From NCBI GenBank assembly GCA_035361075.1, contig DAOSBX010000006.1, forward strand, positions 44,493 through 108,492: a stretch of DNA of 64,000 nt. Reading direction: 5' to 3'. The notes beneath the pieces were generated by a model. The model saw nothing but the letters and a program-made list of their open reading frames with translations. It was not told the DNA's origin and made no database searches. The position numbers were made by a program, and so were the translations under genes. The DNA is from Candidatus Hydrogenedens sp. GTDB lineage: Bacteria; Hydrogenedentota; Hydrogenedentia; Hydrogenedentales; Hydrogenedentaceae. Each line of letters opens with the position of its first letter. The stretch's first letter is position 1. Positions 47,101 to 55,308 of this stretch are shown here, in pieces.

Positions 47101-47636
47101 TTGAACAGCTCTATCATAACACCACCGACAGCGTTTCCGAGAATGATAGCGATAAAAGTCCATAAATTTAGTAAGCCGTTTCCCCATGATAAACGTGTTT
47201 CAGGAAGTATCTCTGGCAAAATACCATATTTTGCAGGGCTAAAAAATGCACTCTGCATCGCCATTAAAAACAAGGTAAACATTAATAGAAGTGGGCTCCG
47301 TAAAAATACAGAAAATGCACCCATCACCATCACACCCAATTCCCACATCTTTGTCCATACCGTAACTTTCTGCTTCGAATAACGGTCTGCAAGCGAACCA
47401 GCTAACGCAGGGAATAATAACCAAGGTAAATTAAATAAAGCAGTGCAAACAGGTGTTACAAAACGATGCCAAAAAGAATCTTGGGCTAAAAAGATAGGAA
47501 CACTTAAAATGATAATCAATTTGTAAACATTATCACTAAACGCCCCCTGAAACTGTGTCGCAAGAAGAGCAAAGAAACCTAATTTATTAAAATGTTCTTC
47601 TTCATATACTTTTGTTGTTTTTACACCTGTATTCAT
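44199..47636 (-). CDS. three-domain MFS transporter / PlsC acyltransferase / acyl-ACP ligase (Aas-LplT-like)
   Basis: One 1145-residue chain joins three parts. Residues ~15-415 are a 12-helix MFS transporter like LplT (lysophospholipid flippase). Residues ~420-620 form a PlsC acyltransferase with NHVSFVD (His451, Asp456) and a later FPEGT-like region that reads CIPWEKR. Residues ~640-1140 are an adenylate-forming ligase with IIFSSGSEGNPKGIML, GYGATECSP, GEWYRTGD and the lysine in GTGKLDIRAV. In E. coli, LplT and Aas do the same work as separate proteins, recycling lysophosphatidylethanolamine. I use the ATG at 47636; a TTG at 47648 is in frame. A MarR gene lies just upstream. Confidence 0.85.
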   Translation of the reverse strand: MNTGVKTTKVYEEEHFNKLGFFALLATQFQGAFSDNVYKLIIILSVPIFLAQDSFWHRFVTPVCTALFNLPWLLFPALAGSLADRYSKQKVTVWTKMWELGVMVMGAFSVFLRSPLLLMFTLFLMAMQSAFFSPAKYGILPEILPETRLSWGNGLLNLWTFIAIILGNAVGGVMIELFKNNLYIAMFSMVGLSTLGLISSLFVTKAPPIEPERKIEINPFAGQLGYLKIFFKDKKLLLAMLGIAYFWFAGALIMQNIVEYGKSELSSGSAIGILLALIAVGIALGSVIAGYLSRGKIELGLVPIGSILMIMLCFLLSIPGLSLIQITVLMFFLGFGAGIFDVPVACLLQRQSPNQVRGTMIATSNLVTFGGMTISAGLFLLLFSILHCPPRFIFLVTGILSLFILGTMAMIEKEMILRAFLWILDSTLYRVYVSNRNKLPEKGGALLVSNHVSFVDVLVLFYVFDKKVYFVVGEDILKVRWMRWFSKLMNIIILPNDATPKDIEAVIVKIRQQLALGNWVCIPWEKRFHPNGPEMPWHKDYGILTQSLEIPIIPIYMDRITELVYRIRDGKIHWIIPESLLFPIYVEIGDPINNPRDGYQIRESIQLLSTHSYKRRPYMFNSILHRAFVSAVRRNPFHFCMADAMTGHINYFKAFMGTLILGRKLKQILGNEKMVGILVPPTVGGALVNIALQIMGKVPVNLNYTQSSEIIASCAKTCGIKHVLTSKKFLERVNITVPETPIYLEEVREKINTWDKVWGILSAIFLPILIIEKLLGAPSNKEEDLATIIFSSGSEGNPKGIMLTKRNIMSQSECIRRIVWHDKNTCVLGFLPFFHSFGFTVTLWLPLTNGVRCVYHPNPLEPKIISGLAQKYGAHFLLATSTFLQGFIRKSLPEEFKTLYLALAGAEKLPDRIRKGFYEKFGIEPLEGYGATECSPLVSANLPDFASPGFFNQFNKVGTVGRPLPGVSVRITHPETGEILPVGEEGMLEVTGPNIMLGYLNLPEKTEQALRGEWYRTGDIAKIDEDGYITLTDRLARFSKIAGEMISHTRVEEVLHELLGLTDLSMAVTGVPDEQKGERLVVLHTLEEEQVKTLLELLEKSELPNLWKPRANSFYKVDSIPILGTGKLDIRAVKKMAMSISNNNN

Positions 47637-47680
47637 ATATAGCAACAACCTTCGTGAATTCTTGTTTTAATTGATGAAAA

Positions 47681-48172
47681 TCAATCTGTTTCTTTTATGG
47701 AGTACTGGATGTTTTTTAATTGTTGACGGATTGTTTCCATGTATTTGATAATTTCTGAACATTGCTTGTCTGTAAAACATGATAATAAACGATGAATATT
47801 TTTTCGGTATATCGGCTCCATTTTTTTAATCAGTGCCAATCCTTCTGGTGTCAATTCAACATGTCTAATTCGACGATTACCCTTTACCGAATTCCGTATA
47901 ACAAGTCCTTTTATCTCTAATTTGTCCAATATGGATGTTATACTGGCACGGGTAACAACCAATCTCCTACCCAGCTCAGACTGTGTCCATTTTTTCTTCT
48001 TATATTTCAAGGCGAATAGCACATTAAATTGGGCTTCTGTAATCCCATACTTTCTAAAAAATGCTTCACCTTTTACAGACAAAACAGACACAGTTCTCAC
48101 AATGTTAAGTAGCGTTTCATGTCTTAAATCTTGAATAGGTTGCTCTAACTCTAATTCTTTATTAATTGACAT
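47681..48172 (-). CDS. MarR-family transcriptional regulator
   Basis: A 163-residue winged-helix protein with the MarR core YGITEAQFNVLFALKYKKKK, WTQSELGRRLVVTRASITSILDKLE and the wing RRIRHVELTPEGLALIKK. It is 44 bases upstream of the transporter/acyltransferase/ligase gene on the same strand and divergent from the epimerase gene. It therefore most likely controls one or both, with a fatty-acid or lysolipid ligand as a guess. Confidence 0.9.
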   Translation of the reverse strand: MSINKELELEQPIQDLRHETLLNIVRTVSVLSVKGEAFFRKYGITEAQFNVLFALKYKKKKWTQSELGRRLVVTRASITSILDKLEIKGLVIRNSVKGNRRIRHVELTPEGLALIKKMEPIYRKNIHRLLSCFTDKQCSEIIKYMETIRQQLKNIQYSIKETD

Positions 48173-48231
48173 TGAAAAATAATCCCTTATTTATGTAAGA
48201 TTTTTTTATGGAGGCTTGAATATCTAAGTAT

Positions 48232-48250
48232 TTAATTGTAAAATAATTAA
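48232..48250. promoter_or_regulatory. candidate MarR operator
   Basis: TTAATT (48232-48237) and AATTAA (48245-48250) form an inverted repeat with a 7-base spacer, in the 121-base gap between the divergent marR and epimerase genes. Size and place suit a MarR site, but the low complexity makes chance likely. Confidence 0.3.
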
Positions 48251-48293
48251 CTGTTAGATGTCAATCATTCTAAACACCATATAGGAATACATC

Positions 48294-49199
48294 ATGCAAC
48301 TTGTTATTTCAGGTGCCTCTGGTTTTGTCGGTAGCCGTTTATATTCATATCTTTCAGAACAAGGACATATATGCTACACATTAGTTCGACATCAACCCAA
48401 AAATGCTTCTGAAATATTCTGGGACCCATATAATAAAATCATTGATATAAATACCATAAAACACGCAGATGTCTTTATTCATCTATCTGGCGCTAATATA
48501 GCGGATTCTTTCTGGACACAAAAAAGAAAAAAAATTTTATTTGACAGTAGAGTAAAAACAACAGAATTTCTCGCTCAATCTATCGTACAACTCAACGACA
48601 TTAATAAGAAATTTTTCGTTGCATCTGCGATAGGCTATTATGGGGCAAATCCACTTCCAAACACGGATGAAACAGGTGTCAAAGGAGTTGGATTTTTATC
48701 TGATTTGTGTGAAGCATGGGAAAAAGCAGGACAATCAACAATTAATTCTCACATTAAAACTGTATTTATGAGATTTGGTGTTGTTATGGGTGGCTCGGGT
48801 GGATTTTTGCAAAAAATGGCTAAAATTTATAAATGGGGATTAGGCGGAATTCTCGGAAACGAAGATGCCTATATCAGCTGGATAGCAATTGAGGATTTAT
48901 GCTCTGCAATACACTTCCTTCTGTTAAAAGAAAATATAGATGGGGTATTTAATTTCGTTTCTCCTCATCCCCTAACACAAAAAGAATTAGCAACTTATTT
49001 ATCAAAGACATTAAGACGTCCATCTTTTTTAAGAGTACCCTCATTTATTTTAGAATGGCTTTTAAGAGATATGGGACGTGAGTTATTTCTTGCTAACCAA
49101 AATATATACCCAGCACGTCTTATAAAAGAAGGATTCCAGTTTTCATATTCGCATCTTCATGAATACATCGAATATCTGTATAAAGAACAGATGTTATAG
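48294..49199 (+). CDS. TIGR01777-family NAD-dependent epimerase-like protein
   Basis: An extended SDR with the nucleotide motif ISGASGFVGSRL at the N-terminus. The family's own marks follow: VFIHLSGANIAD, RKKILFDSRVKTTEFLA, SAIGYYGA and RFGVVMGGSGGFLQKM. The C-terminal VFNFVSPHPLTQKELA and RVPSFILEWLLRDMGRELFLANQ are also typical. Its substrate is unknown. The 3' end overlaps the convergent gene by 6 bases. Confidence 0.88.
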   Translation: MQLVISGASGFVGSRLYSYLSEQGHICYTLVRHQPKNASEIFWDPYNKIIDINTIKHADVFIHLSGANIADSFWTQKRKKILFDSRVKTTEFLAQSIVQLNDINKKFFVASAIGYYGANPLPNTDETGVKGVGFLSDLCEAWEKAGQSTINSHIKTVFMRFGVVMGGSGGFLQKMAKIYKWGLGGILGNEDAYISWIAIEDLCSAIHFLLLKENIDGVFNFVSPHPLTQKELATYLSKTLRRPSFLRVPSFILEWLLRDMGRELFLANQNIYPARLIKEGFQFSYSHLHEYIEYLYKEQML

Positions 49200-49868
49200 A
49201 AGTGAAATGGCTAAAAAGGAAATCCCTGCCAAGAATAAGATTAAAAGAAGGAACAAACCCCAAACAAGTACGCCACCAACAGGAAAAACTTCGTGAAATC
49301 TCCTGACCTGAACTATTGTCTTTGGTAGGCTTAAAATATCTTTTATGCCAAACTTTTCCTTATCACCAACAGCAATCCAGAACTTTCCTTCTCGGGGTTC
49401 AGGCAAATAAGCCACAAGATAATAACTATCTGTCTTCGGAAGAACATATTCTTTTATCGGAAATATCCATGAATCTGTCCCTGTAAATTCTTCATGAAAT
49501 ACCTCTGGTTTTATCCCCTGAGTTGAGTATATCTCGCCTCCAAATCCCTGAGGTATAGAAAATGGTAAAGAAACTGTTGGCATTCTATTCCCAATAATTG
49601 CAACTGCTGGAAAATAGACAGGTTTTGAATTATCTAATTTTGGGGAACCTAATTGGATTTTTATTTTTTCATTTTCCTTTCCTGAAAACTTTAGCCAGAT
49701 TTCAAGGTTCCCCTCTTTGGCTGTGTGATAAGCCACTTGCGAGATGTTTATGTCCTTAATTATGTATGGATTATCAGGACCAGATGGACCTCCGTCTATA
49801 ACAATAGGTTTGTGAGCATAAGTATTGATACTAACCAATAATAAAAAGAGAACTATCCATCGCTTCAT
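49194..49868 (-). CDS. exported protein with C-terminal membrane anchor, unknown function
   Basis: A signal peptide (1-18, ending NTYAH) precedes a beta-rich domain (~20-190) with paired proline/glycine turns. One C-terminal membrane helix follows at ~198-222 (VLVWGLFLLLILFLAGISFL). Most of the protein would be outside the cytoplasm, held by the tail. I do not recognise the family. It is the last gene of the protease/kinase/CsgG-like unit, 24 bases after the preceding gene. Confidence 0.6.
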   Translation of the reverse strand: MKRWIVLFLLLVSINTYAHKPIVIDGGPSGPDNPYIIKDINISQVAYHTAKEGNLEIWLKFSGKENEKIKIQLGSPKLDNSKPVYFPAVAIIGNRMPTVSLPFSIPQGFGGEIYSTQGIKPEVFHEEFTGTDSWIFPIKEYVLPKTDSYYLVAYLPEPREGKFWIAVGDKEKFGIKDILSLPKTIVQVRRFHEVFPVGGVLVWGLFLLLILFLAGISFLAISLL

Positions 49869-49892
49869 TTATTAAACCTTTCATTTTTTATA

Positions 49893-51809
49893 TCAAAACA
49901 ACGTACCTTTAACTTTCATTCCTTTCTCTACTTTTGCATCCTGTTTTGTTAATGTAATAGTACCTGTTGAGTATTCATCTTCCACATCTTGAATTTCAAC
50001 TTTGCCAATCGGTATTTGTCGGTATCCTACTTTTTTACCATTAATTTCAACAGGGTCACCTTGTTGGAGTAATATCAGGCTACACCCCTCTTTAATTCCA
50101 TGTAATTTCCCTAAGTTAACCGTTACTGAGTTATCACTTACTGAAATAACAGTTCCTCTAACATTTTTGTTTGCTTCCTTAAAGCAATTCTCCATCTCTT
50201 CTATGATTTTTTGAATAGTTGCTAAAATATCATTTTCATTTAGAGTGCTCGAACATTGCCCAATGATTTCTGTAGTTTCCGTATCCACCAATCGGACATA
50301 TACCATCGGAGATTTTCCTAAGGAAGCAAATTCGATAAAGGCTAAATATTTTGCGGATAGAACTTTCCCAAGTTGTCGTTGTGTCTCTGCGGAAGCAAGG
50401 TTCGAACTTCCTATTTGTAGTTCTTGGAGTAATTTATCAATCATATCTCGTTCGACCACCTGAACAGGTGATAGTTTACTTCTGACCAACTTTTCCAGTT
50501 CCCTCTGAAAGGCACTATCTATTCCCGCCCTTTCAAACATTATAGCATTCGATAAATTATTACCCCTCAAAAAAGCAACTACAGGCGGTTTAGTATCCCA
50601 TGTATCTCCTGTTATTGCTCCACTCTCTTTAAGTTCTTTAAATTGCTTTGTTAATTGTGTTATCTGCTCCTGTATGACCTTCTGCCTCTCAACATCATTA
50701 CTTTTCTGAATTTGCTCTGTTATCTGTTGTAATAATAACTGAGTTATCTGGTCATTACCTCTTTTAGATGCTTCTGTGAGAACCTCTTTGGCTTTATCGA
50801 GTTCACCTTTCTTCTCATGTATTACAGCCTTATTGCTCAATGCAACCACATTAAGCGGGTCAAGGGATACTGCTTGTTCAAAATTTTGTAAAGCCTTCGT
50901 ATCATCACCTAACTCCTGTGAAATACGTCCTTGAGCATTCAAATTTTCTGCTTTCATCCAATCGTATTTTGTTTTATCCGTACTACTTTCTAAGATTGCT
51001 TTTGCTTCCTCTGTTTTACCTAATTTTGCTAAAGCCATACCTTTAATGGTTTGTGCATAACCGTCTGTCGGTGCCTGGTCTGCATATTCAATCGCTTTCT
51101 GATAATCCCCTTTCAAATATGCTACTTTTGCAAGTCCAGCGGGTACATTTATCGCCCCGAATTCCTTTTCCGCTTCTTCTATTTTGCCTTGTTCAGAAAG
51201 AATATAACCTTTTAATTCTTGTAAATCTTTTGATTCATTCACACTTGGTTCTGCTGGAATATTAGTCTTCATAACCAAACTTGCAGTATCAAAATCCTTT
51301 TTTCTGTAGAAAAATTCTGTTGCTTCTTTTAGTAAACTTAATTGGTGCCCACCTCCACGAATAACACGTTCTATTACCATGCCAGGAGGAGCAACAAATA
51401 AAATCATTGGCAGAACATCTATCTTTTCGAGCCAAGAGGTATCAGATATTTTCTTGTCTGGAATAATTTTATACTTTAGGTCTAACCTTTCAGCAAACTG
51501 TTTTAACTCCTCTTCCGAATCTCTAAATCCGATTCCTAAAATTTCAATCTTCTTACCACCAAATTGAAGGTCTAAAACAGAAAGTTTGGTAGCCATTTCC
51601 TCTCCCGTTTTTGTAGAGAAAAGGAAAATAATGAGCACAGGTTCGCTATTCTGATATAACGAAAGGTCTACCGTGCCTCCATTTATATCTTGTGCAGTAA
51701 ATACAGGAAACTTGTCATTTTTTACAAATGTATCCCCGTATGTTTGCTGTACATAAATAGACAAGAATACGAACAACACGATTGTTAAAATATTCATTCT
51801 CTTTTTCAT
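49893..51809 (-). CDS. exported thioredoxin-fold / TPR / CsgG-like protein
   Basis: The ATG at 51809 has AGGAG 7 bases upstream; the frame stays open further. After a signal peptide (~1-25) comes a redoxin-like domain (~26-165; KFPVFTAQDINGGTVDLSLY). It lacks the CxxC, reading FLFSTKTGEEMA where the motif would be. TPR repeats (~190-370; ALQNFEQAVSLDPLNVVALS) follow. A CsgG/FlgT-like domain (~405-545) has VVERDMIDKLLQELQIGSS, ASAETQRQLGKVLSAKYLAF and VRLVDTETTEIIG. The last ~85 residues are a small beta-domain (VTVNLGKLHGIKEG). The CsgG type suggests an envelope assembly or outer-membrane role. Confidence 0.7.
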   Translation of the reverse strand: MKKRMNILTIVLFVFLSIYVQQTYGDTFVKNDKFPVFTAQDINGGTVDLSLYQNSEPVLIIFLFSTKTGEEMATKLSVLDLQFGGKKIEILGIGFRDSEEELKQFAERLDLKYKIIPDKKISDTSWLEKIDVLPMILFVAPPGMVIERVIRGGGHQLSLLKEATEFFYRKKDFDTASLVMKTNIPAEPSVNESKDLQELKGYILSEQGKIEEAEKEFGAINVPAGLAKVAYLKGDYQKAIEYADQAPTDGYAQTIKGMALAKLGKTEEAKAILESSTDKTKYDWMKAENLNAQGRISQELGDDTKALQNFEQAVSLDPLNVVALSNKAVIHEKKGELDKAKEVLTEASKRGNDQITQLLLQQITEQIQKSNDVERQKVIQEQITQLTKQFKELKESGAITGDTWDTKPPVVAFLRGNNLSNAIMFERAGIDSAFQRELEKLVRSKLSPVQVVERDMIDKLLQELQIGSSNLASAETQRQLGKVLSAKYLAFIEFASLGKSPMVYVRLVDTETTEIIGQCSSTLNENDILATIQKIIEEMENCFKEANKNVRGTVISVSDNSVTVNLGKLHGIKEGCSLILLQQGDPVEINGKKVGYRQIPIGKVEIQDVEDEYSTGTITLTKQDAKVEKGMKVKGTLF

Positions 51810-51873
51810 AACTTTTCTCCTATATAAACAAACCATTACTTTAATTTTACCATGTTTTTATAATTTTTGCTCT

Positions 51874-53337
51874 TTAATTTTTTCGAGGTGGTAATAAAAT
51901 ATGTTTTGCCACAGTTTCACCTGCTTCTTTTGGCTTTAGGGACGGGGGTAATTCACCCGTTATCACATCCTCACCATTTCGGATTATCCATGATATAGAA
52001 TTGGGTTCTCCTTTTAATTGAATTACATCACCTGCTTGATATTTTTTATTTTGATATATAATCTCAGAAGATTGATTTCGTATTTCTACCTCAACCTGTC
52101 CATCAAAAGGTGTAATAAAATCAGAGATTCTCTTCAAATCAAGATAATTTTGGTAATCTTCGTAAGCCTCTTTTGTACTTGCCTGCCATATATTAAAAAT
52201 AACTTTTCCAAAATAAGCAATATTCTGTTGTGCAGTTGGTTGTGTTACAACTCCCTGCTTATTACCTTCTTTATTTGCAAAAAACACTCCCAAAAGAACA
52301 ATAATTGCAAAAACAACAACAATTCCTATCACAATCGGAAGCACCTTTTTTTTGCTTGTACCAATTATTATTTTTTCTTTATCTTCGTGTTCGGACAATT
52401 CTTTTACACTTATCACTGTCGGTGCTTCTGTATCTGAACTTTCAGTAGGTTTTTTGGGTTTGCTTTTTTCTACACATTCATTTAATGCTTTAGCAAATGC
52501 CTCCATATCAGGGTAACGGTCATTTGGGTTTTTGCTCATGGCTTTTAGAAGAACATCATCCAACGCTTTTGGAATAGAAACATTTAAATCTGAAGGTGGC
52601 AAAGGCTGTATTTTTAGTACTTTGTGCATAATTACACCAAACTCTTCCCCTGTAAAAGGTTTTTCCCCAGTAATAAGTTCATAAAGGACAACAGCCAAAG
52701 AGAATTGGTCAGACCTCCCGTCAATTTCTCCTGCTGTAAATTGTTCGGGACTCATATAATGTAGAGTTCCTATTAATGTTCCATCTTTAGTTAACGTAGA
52801 CTCAGGTAATTTTGCTATTCCAAAATCTGTAAGTTTAATTTTCCCATCTTTAGTCATAAGAATATTAGACGGTTTAATATCTCTGTGAACAATTCCATGC
52901 TGATGGGTAACATATAAAGCACTGCATGTTGCGTTTGCTATTTTTAACACCTCTTCTAATGGCCATTTCTTTTTCTTACCCAACAATGTTTTAAGGTCGT
53001 CTCCCTCAATATATTCCATAACAATATAGGCAAGACCTTCTTCATCACCCATATCATAGATAGTCACCACATTAGGATGCTGTATCTTACCAGCCATAAC
53101 CGCTTCACGGGTAAATCGGATAAATATCTCATCTGCAACGCTTGAACTAACAGACAAATCTTTTCTGGCAGTTTTAATAGCCACTTTCCTCTCAATTAAC
53201 GGGTCATACGCTTCATATACCACCCCCATTGCTCCCCTCCCTATCTCTTTTATTATTTCATATTTCGCTATCTTTTTGGGAACTTTCGAATCTTCGATTA
53301 TTGTTTCGTCTTTTGGTTTCTCATCTCGTTTATCCAT
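51874..53337 (-). CDS. membrane Hanks-type Ser/Thr protein kinase
   Basis: Cytoplasmic kinase domain (~26-285): glycine loop GRGAMGVVYEAYD, Lys55 in VAIK, catalytic HRDIKPSN (Asp153) and DFG (171-173), then GTLHYMSPEQF. One membrane helix lies at ~332-354. The outer C-terminal ~130 residues hold a small beta-domain (EVEIRNQSSEIIY, NSISWIIRNGEDVITGELP), PEGA-like, that may sense envelope or ligand state. All catalytic residues are intact. It overlaps the protease gene by 40 bases and the CsgG-like gene follows 64 bases after it. Confidence 0.93.
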   Translation of the reverse strand: MDKRDEKPKDETIIEDSKVPKKIAKYEIIKEIGRGAMGVVYEAYDPLIERKVAIKTARKDLSVSSSVADEIFIRFTREAVMAGKIQHPNVVTIYDMGDEEGLAYIVMEYIEGDDLKTLLGKKKKWPLEEVLKIANATCSALYVTHQHGIVHRDIKPSNILMTKDGKIKLTDFGIAKLPESTLTKDGTLIGTLHYMSPEQFTAGEIDGRSDQFSLAVVLYELITGEKPFTGEEFGVIMHKVLKIQPLPPSDLNVSIPKALDDVLLKAMSKNPNDRYPDMEAFAKALNECVEKSKPKKPTESSDTEAPTVISVKELSEHEDKEKIIIGTSKKKVLPIVIGIVVVFAIIVLLGVFFANKEGNKQGVVTQPTAQQNIAYFGKVIFNIWQASTKEAYEDYQNYLDLKRISDFITPFDGQVEVEIRNQSSEIIYQNKKYQAGDVIQLKGEPNSISWIIRNGEDVITGELPPSLKPKEAGETVAKHILLPPRKN

Positions 53338-54602
53338 CGTTGAACTTTCTCCTTACCAGTAGTTTCATTGGTATAGTCCAAATACTTCGTAAAATAATGA
53401 ATGGCTTCTTCTTCGTTCTCTTTTTCAAGTTGAATTAATGCAAGATTGTAATATGCTAATGCATATTGAGAATCTAATGTTATCGCCTTATTAAAATATT
53501 CTTCTGCTTTGTCTAACTGATTCATTCTTCGTAATGTTTCTCCTAAATCATTATACACCTGAGGGCAATTACTGCATAAACTAACAAGGCTTTCAAATGT
53601 TTCTTTTGCTTCTTCTAACCGATTCATTTTTAATAATAATCGTCCTAAATTCCTTTTCGACTCTATTGACTGGTTATCGAGTGTTATTGCTCGTTTATAT
53701 GCTTTTTCTGCCATTTGATAATCACTTAAATACTCAGAAACAACTCCCAGATTAAACCATGCCTCAAAAAATTCTGGAAATAATTGTGCCGATTTTTTGT
53801 AGTATTCATATTTCTTTTTCATATCATCGCTATTAACGCCCTTATTATAGAACTCAATCGCTAAAAGAACCGTTCGGTCTATATTCGGTAAAGGTATAAT
53901 TTCTGTTTCCAACATATTTAATTTATCCGTTTGACTCTTTGGTATTATTTTTTCATAAATTGGAGTCGTCTCTAAATATTTTCGTATCTCTTCAGAAGAA
54001 ATTGCCAATGAGAAAACAGTCCCTTCTAATTTACCTATTATCATCCCAATAAAATCACCCTTATGGTTAAACACAGGTGCTCCACTTGCACCTGGGTCAG
54101 CATACATGGTTAATTGAAATACTTTATTCCCTTTGTATAACCGATTTGGATTTGAAACTGTCCCTGTAATAACTGAAAAAGCCAGATTATCTGGCGATGC
54201 CAAAGTAAATACACTTGTCCCTGCATTTACATTAACATCAGCATTAATGTCTACCCATGAAGAAAAATTGCGATTCGCCTTAAGGATGGATACATCTTTC
54301 TCCTTCGAATAGTAAAGTAGAGTCAAGGAGAAAATCTGACCATCAATAAGTTTACCTTGAATCTCTTTCGCATTTTTAACCTGATGTGCTGATGCAATAA
54401 CGTAACCATCGGCTGAAATCACAAAACCACTGGCTTGTATCACATCATCATTGGTATCTGTACAATTGATAAGAAGTACTGAACCTTGTTTTTGCCGAAC
54501 AACATCCTCAAGGTTTTCAGATAACAATAACCTTGCTGGAAACAGTATAATAAGAAAAATATATATTAGTTTAAACTTCGAATTACTCATGAATCGACAC
54601 AT
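53298..54602 (-). CDS. exported trypsin-like protease with TPR repeats
   Basis: A signal peptide (~1-28) precedes an S1C-type protease domain (~30-205). The triad residues are His73 (VIASAHQV), Asp103 (KDVSILKA) and Ser173 (DPGASGAPVF), the last replacing the common GNSGGP. No PDZ domain follows. Instead five or so TPR units run from ~270 to the end (AWFNLGVVSEYLSDYQMAEK, AYYNLALIQLEKENEEEAIH). It begins the four-gene unit with AAAGG five bases before the ATG. It may process or sense a protein of the same system. Confidence 0.82.
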   Translation of the reverse strand: MCRFMSNSKFKLIYIFLIILFPARLLLSENLEDVVRQKQGSVLLINCTDTNDDVIQASGFVISADGYVIASAHQVKNAKEIQGKLIDGQIFSLTLLYYSKEKDVSILKANRNFSSWVDINADVNVNAGTSVFTLASPDNLAFSVITGTVSNPNRLYKGNKVFQLTMYADPGASGAPVFNHKGDFIGMIIGKLEGTVFSLAISSEEIRKYLETTPIYEKIIPKSQTDKLNMLETEIIPLPNIDRTVLLAIEFYNKGVNSDDMKKKYEYYKKSAQLFPEFFEAWFNLGVVSEYLSDYQMAEKAYKRAITLDNQSIESKRNLGRLLLKMNRLEEAKETFESLVSLCSNCPQVYNDLGETLRRMNQLDKAEEYFNKAITLDSQYALAYYNLALIQLEKENEEEAIHYFTKYLDYTNETTGKEKVQRWINEMRNQKTKQ

Positions 54603-54690
54603 CGTTACCTTTATTTGTGGTTATATATTAGTTTATATAACATTTTATCATGAAATCCGTAAAAATGGTTTACAATTATGGTACTAAATA

Positions 54691-54903
54691 ATGAAAGTTG
54701 ATAAAAATTTTCTGAACACATTAAGTACAGTATCCAATTTAGGGTTTTCATTAACTATCTTTATATTATTAGGTTTCTTTATCGGAAACAAATTAGATAA
54801 TTATTTCCAAACTAATGGTATTCTTCTTGCAGTTTGCGTTTTAACATCTATAATTTTAGGTTTTGTTAGCTTTTTTATCACAATTTTTAAGAAACTAAAA
54901 TGA
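54691..54903 (+). CDS. AtpZ/AtpI-type small ATP synthase membrane protein
   Basis: The 70 residues form two membrane helices with the family turn FFIGNKLDNYFQTNG, where the conserved Gly and Asp are seen. AtpZ proteins pair with AtpI ahead of F-type ATPase operons and have been linked to ion supply for the c-ring. It starts the atp operon, overlaps the next gene by 4 bases, and has no clear ribosome site. Confidence 0.75.
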   Translation: MKVDKNFLNTLSTVSNLGFSLTIFILLGFFIGNKLDNYFQTNGILLAVCVLTSIILGFVSFFITIFKKLK

Positions 54904-55253
54904 TTGAGCAAAAATTTCAAATAACTTATTTTATAACATCCCTGCTGGTTATTCTCTTTCTTTTTATTCTCCTTTATCCTTTCTTCGGAAAAAACACATT
55001 AATTTTTGTTACAACGGGCATCTTCAATGTTAGTCTAACTATGATTTCATGGAAAAGTCTCTATCATTGCTTGAAGAATAACTATGTTGCACCAGTGATA
55101 TTTTTAGGTGTTATCAAAAAATTAGTTTTAATCGTTTTTGTTTTATACCTCTTCACTACTATGGAACATAAAATCTCAAACATTTTTTTGTTAAGTTCTG
55201 GTTTAATTATTGCACCCATTGTAGTTAGAGTATTATCATATTTTTCAGTATAA
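54900..55253 (+). CDS. atpI: AtpI-like ATP synthase subunit I
   Basis: A 117-residue protein with four membrane segments, overlapping the AtpZ-like gene by 4 bases and standing before atpB. AtpI acts as a chaperone in c-ring assembly in several bacteria. Sequence identity in this family is low, and the call rests on place, length and topology. Confidence 0.65.
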   Translation: MIEQKFQITYFITSLLVILFLFILLYPFFGKNTLIFVTTGIFNVSLTMISWKSLYHCLKNNYVAPVIFLGVIKKLVLIVFVLYLFTTMEHKISNIFLLSSGLIIAPIVVRVLSYFSV

Positions 55254-55308
55254 AACAAGGAACCATATCTGAACAACCGCATAGAAAAAAGTATAAATAG
55301 GATTAGGC

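Noticed and set aside
45118..47424. Several 60-97-codon plus-strand frames inside the transporter/acyltransferase/ligase gene
   Set aside because: They lie antisense to well-conserved domains and lack ribosome sites and recognisable sequence.
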